The notes under the pieces were generated by a model. It saw only the letters and a program-made list of their open reading frames with translations, made no database searches and was not told where the DNA came from. A program made the position numbers and the translations under genes. This document shows positions 6,914-8,768 of a stretch of 8,768 nt of DNA, piece by piece (positions within the stretch are counted from its first letter, which is position 1; each line of letters begins with the position of its first letter). Source of the stretch: Pseudomonadota bacterium (GTDB lineage: Bacteria > Pseudomonadota > Gammaproteobacteria > Enterobacterales > Enterobacteriaceae); NCBI GenBank assembly GCA_023425455.1, contig JAFACP010000174.1, positions 1-8,768 on the forward strand, read 5' to 3'.

Positions 6914-7034
6914 GCGTATGGCTGGTCTTATCAGATTAAAAATGAAATAACGTTCCCGGCGGCATAATGCCTCCAGGAAATTATTTGCAGAGGAAAGTTT
7001 AAATTAACGAATATAGTCTTTACTTAAGTATTCC
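6914..7034. other. AT-rich gap between mcbR and the chemoreceptor
   Basis: This AT-rich interval lies after the mcbR stop. It contains a GC island with the imperfect inverted repeat GGCGGCATAATGCCTCC (6958-6974), which is not followed by a clear T tract on the minus strand. I see no gene and no strong mcbR terminator. Confidence 0.4.
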
Positions 7035-7703
7035 TTAACTTAAATATTGCCGCTGTAAGAGCGTATTGGCCTCATCAATCAGTTTATCTATCGCCTTCTG
7101 ACAGGCGGTAACATCCCGGCGCTCAAGCGCCGAGAGTAAATCAGCATAGTGATAAGGCATGCTCTGGATGTCGCTCAGCTCTTCGCGCAGATAGTTGATA
7201 CAGGGCCCGATTCGTACCCACAGCTGCTCAATAAGCGCGCTAAGGGTTGGCATTTCAGCGTACTGATAGAGCGTAAAGCGGAACACCTGGTTGGCATGCA
7301 GCGCCTGCTGGACATCCCCTTTGCGCATTGCGTCATGAAAAGCCTCCGACAGCGCGCGAAGGGCGTCGAGTCGCGATGCGGACATATGTTCGCAGGCGGC
7401 GGCAACGGCCATCGGTTCAAGCTGTTTTCTGATGGCGTTAATTTCGTTATAACGATCAAGCGTCACCTCCGGCACCAGAAAAGCCTGTGCCGGCGTGGCG
7501 TTCAGCGCGCCTGCGGAGACCAGCTGCAGCAGTGCTTCACGCACGGGGGTAATACTGGTACCTAATTTATCCGCAATCTCTTTCGTTATCAGCCGGGCGC
7601 CAGGTTTCAAAGAGCCGGTAATTAAAGCCCCTTTCAGACTGTGTTCGACCTGCATAGTAAGACTGACTCTGTGTGCTTTTTCTAAATGATCCAAATCAAG
7701 CAT
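7035..7703 (-). CDS. mcbR: GntR-family (FadR/FCD) transcriptional regulator McbR-like
   Basis: A 222-residue DNA-binding regulator, close in size to E. coli McbR (YncC, 221), which represses mcbA and affects colanic acid and biofilm formation. The N-terminal winged helix-turn-helix spans about 14-80, with the typical GntR string LKPGARLITKEIADKLGTSI at 32-51 followed by TPVREALLQLVSAGAL. The C-terminal all-helical FCD effector domain follows from about 84. At the positions that bind metal in many FCD proteins (Asp-x3-His), this protein has N138 and R142, and the later His position appears to be Y186, so metal binding is unlikely; E. coli McbR is similar. Overall similarity to E. coli McbR is clearly lower than for the neighbouring genes. 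The ATG at 7703 has GGGA about eight bases upstream and gives the family length; a TTG start eight codons earlier is less likely. It lies downstream of curA in the same direction, but a hairpin and a 250-base gap separate the two. Confidence 0.85.
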   Translation of the reverse strand: MLDLDHLEKAHRVSLTMQVEHSLKGALITGSLKPGARLITKEIADKLGTSITPVREALLQLVSAGALNATPAQAFLVPEVTLDRYNEINAIRKQLEPMAVAAACEHMSASRLDALRALSEAFHDAMRKGDVQQALHANQVFRFTLYQYAEMPTLSALIEQLWVRIGPCINYLREELSDIQSMPYHYADLLSALERRDVTACQKAIDKLIDEANTLLQRQYLS

Positions 7704-7770
7704 GTTTAATTCCCGTAGCCAACGCAAAAGACTATTTTGAGCATCGATTAAAAAATAGACGCCGGTTTGA

Positions 7771-7787
7771 TATATCCTGTATCTTCA
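7771..7787. repeat. Repeat copy 1, TATATCCTGTATCTTCA
   Basis: This is one of two copies of an AT-rich motif in the curA-mcbR gap. It lies about 70 bases upstream of the mcbR ATG. It is identical to copy 2 (7902-7916) apart from two extra bases (CT) in the middle. On the minus strand it reads TGAAGATACAGGATATA. Its position fits a regulator site near the mcbR promoter, possibly for autoregulation, but this is inference. Confidence 0.4.
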
Positions 7788-7901
7788 TGCCTGGTGTTGG
7801 GAAATGCACAAAAAAAGCAAATACAAAAAATAGGTGCTGGTGGCAGCCTGGCGCATCTATGCTGATGACACTCAAAACTGCACTGGTTTAATTAAAGACA
7901 A

Positions 7902-7916
7902 TATATCGTATCTTCA
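7902..7916. repeat. Repeat copy 2, TATATCGTATCTTCA
   Basis: This is the second copy of the motif at 7771-7787, in the same orientation and about 130 bases away. It sits nine bases from the terminator-like hairpin downstream of curA. Its core ATA-TCG-TAT is a small interrupted palindrome. The shared TATATC and GTATCTTCA blocks are exact matches in both copies. Confidence 0.4.
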
Positions 7917-7924
7917 CAAATCAT

Positions 7925-7945
7925 TATGGCGGTAAAACCGCCATA
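7925..7945 (-). terminator. Hairpin downstream of curA
   Basis: TATGGCGGT (7925-7933) and ACCGCCATA (7937-7945) form a perfect nine-base stem around a three-base loop, beginning eight bases after the curA stop on the minus strand. The following minus-strand sequence (ATGATTTGTG) has only a weak T tract. It probably acts as a terminator of moderate strength or as a 3'-end stabiliser, separating curA from mcbR. Confidence 0.6.
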
Positions 7946-7953
7946 CGCTGTTT

Positions 7954-8768
7954 TTATTTACTCTCTGGCGCGACACGAATCACGACCTTACCGAAATTTT
8001 TGCCGGCAAGCAGCCCGCAAAGCGCCTGCGGCGCATTCTCCAGCCCGTCGGTCACCTGTTCACGATAGTGAATTTTCCCCTCGTCCAGCCAGCGCTGCAT
8101 CTGCTGCTGAAACCCGGCAATCCGGTGGCCGTAATCCTGGCCGATGATAAAGCCCTGCATGCGGATGCGTTTCTTGAGGATCGTTGCCATCAGCAGCGGC
8201 AGACGGTCAGGGCCGTCCGGCAGTCGCGTGGCGTTGTAGCCGCTCACCAGACCGCAAACCGGAACGCGCGCGCGGGTATTTAACAGCGGCAGCACCGCAT
8301 CAAAGACCTTGCCGCCGACGTTTTCATAATAGATATCAATACCATTCGGGCAGGCGGCGGCCAGCTGGGTGGCAAAATCTGGCGCATGGTGATCCAGACA
8401 GTGGTCAAAGCCCAGCACCCCGACGGCATGACGGCATTTTTCCGCGCCTCCCGCCACGCCTATCGTCCGACAGCCTTTGATCTTCGCAATCTGTCCGACC
8501 GTGGCCCCCACCGGACCGGTAGCGGCCGCCACCACCAGGGTTTCACCCGCCGTCGGCTGACCAATGTCCAGTAGTCCCATAAAGGCGGTAAAGCCCGGCA
8601 TTCCCAGCACGCCCAGCGCCCAGGAGGGATGCGTCGGGTTCTCGCCCAGTTTCACCAGATCCTGCCCGTCCGATAGCGCGTACGCCTGCCATCCGCTGTA
8701 GCCCAGCACCCATTCGCCCGGGGTAAAATCAGGATGCTGCGACTGCTCAACGCGGCTAACCGTCCCTC
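7954..8768 (-). CDS. curA: NADPH-dependent curcumin/alkenal reductase CurA (5' end outside window)
   Basis: The C-terminal 270 residues of a medium-chain dehydrogenase/reductase of the leukotriene B4 12-hydroxydehydrogenase type. The first visible residues, GTVSRVEQSQHPDFTPGEWV, and everything after them follow E. coli CurA (YncB). The N-terminal 70 to 80 residues and the start codon lie beyond the right edge. The cytoplasmic family uses NADPH to reduce the double bond of alpha,beta-unsaturated carbonyl compounds; E. coli CurA reduces curcumin. Visible motifs are GVLGMPGFTAFMGLLDIGQP, the glycine-rich cofactor loop AAATGPVGATVGQIAKIKGC (about 8470-8529), AGGAEKC, and DIYYENVGG. No zinc-binding cysteine cluster is seen, as expected for this zinc-independent branch. 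The frame is intact. A hairpin follows the stop, and mcbR is the next gene in the same direction. Confidence 0.93.
   Translation of the reverse strand, partial: GTVSRVEQSQHPDFTPGEWVLGYSGWQAYALSDGQDLVKLGENPTHPSWALGVLGMPGFTAFMGLLDIGQPTAGETLVVAAATGPVGATVGQIAKIKGCRTIGVAGGAEKCRHAVGVLGFDHCLDHHAPDFATQLAAACPNGIDIYYENVGGKVFDAVLPLLNTRARVPVCGLVSGYNATRLPDGPDRLPLLMATILKKRIRMQGFIIGQDYGHRIAGFQQQMQRWLDEGKIHYREQVTDGLENAPQALCGLLAGKNFGKVVIRVAPESK

Larger units (their letters stand above)
7704..7924. other. AT-rich mcbR upstream region
   Basis: This intergenic region between curA and mcbR must contain the mcbR leader and probably its promoter, though I could not identify a convincing -35/-10 pair. It has A-rich runs (7809-7832) and two near-identical motif copies, listed separately. 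I see no gene here; the open frames are short and lack ribosome binding sites. Confidence 0.5.

Noticed and set aside
7704..7924. Promoter of mcbR
   Set aside because: Several AT-rich hexamers occur, but no pair had both acceptable sequence and 16-18 base spacing, so none is called.

Overview
The window looks like the chromosome of a motile enterobacterium, probably Enterobacter or a close relative such as Leclercia or Lelliottia. The predicted proteins resemble Escherichia coli AnsP, YncE, PqqU (YncD), McbR (YncC) and CurA (YncB), recognised from memory of those families without a database search. Gene order and relative orientation match the E. coli ansP-yncE-pqqU-mcbR-curA block. The one addition is a chemoreceptor gene between mcbR and pqqU, and it is broken. 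The genus is an inference.

Layout: 1-427 is the region upstream of ansP, with no convincing gene, a possible sigma-70 promoter, and a ten-codon leader ORF whose stop codon overlaps the ansP start. ansP (+, 428-1924) encodes an L-asparagine permease. A two-way terminator (1952-1984) separates it from yncE (-, 2005-3066), a periplasmic beta-propeller protein. The 3067-3309 interval between the divergent yncE and pqqU genes holds a good Fur-box match and a good MarA/SoxS/Rob box match. pqqU (+, 3310-5424) encodes a TonB-dependent outer-membrane receptor for pyrroloquinoline quinone.

Facing pqqU is the methyl-accepting chemotaxis pseudogene (-, 5461-6850). It has a one-base frameshift in the periplasmic sensor region. 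It also has an out-of-frame deletion that removed much of the conserved signalling hairpin. Its flagellar sigma-28 promoter, with a perfect GCCGATAA -10 element, and its ribosome binding site are still intact. Next come mcbR (-, 7035-7703), a GntR/FCD regulator, a 250-base AT-rich gap, and curA (-, 7954 to the right edge), a medium-chain NADPH-dependent reductase cut by the window end.

How the genes work together: pqqU and yncE share a promoter region that looks responsive to iron and to redox or antibiotic stress. curA and mcbR lie in the same direction, but a hairpin and a long gap separate them. Two near-identical copies of an AT-rich motif lie in that gap and are candidate regulator sites. 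I found no phage, transposon, CRISPR array, RNA gene or new defence system. The most notable items are the decayed chemoreceptor with its live-looking promoter, the coupled leader ORF before ansP, the combined Fur/mar control region, and the paired repeats upstream of mcbR.
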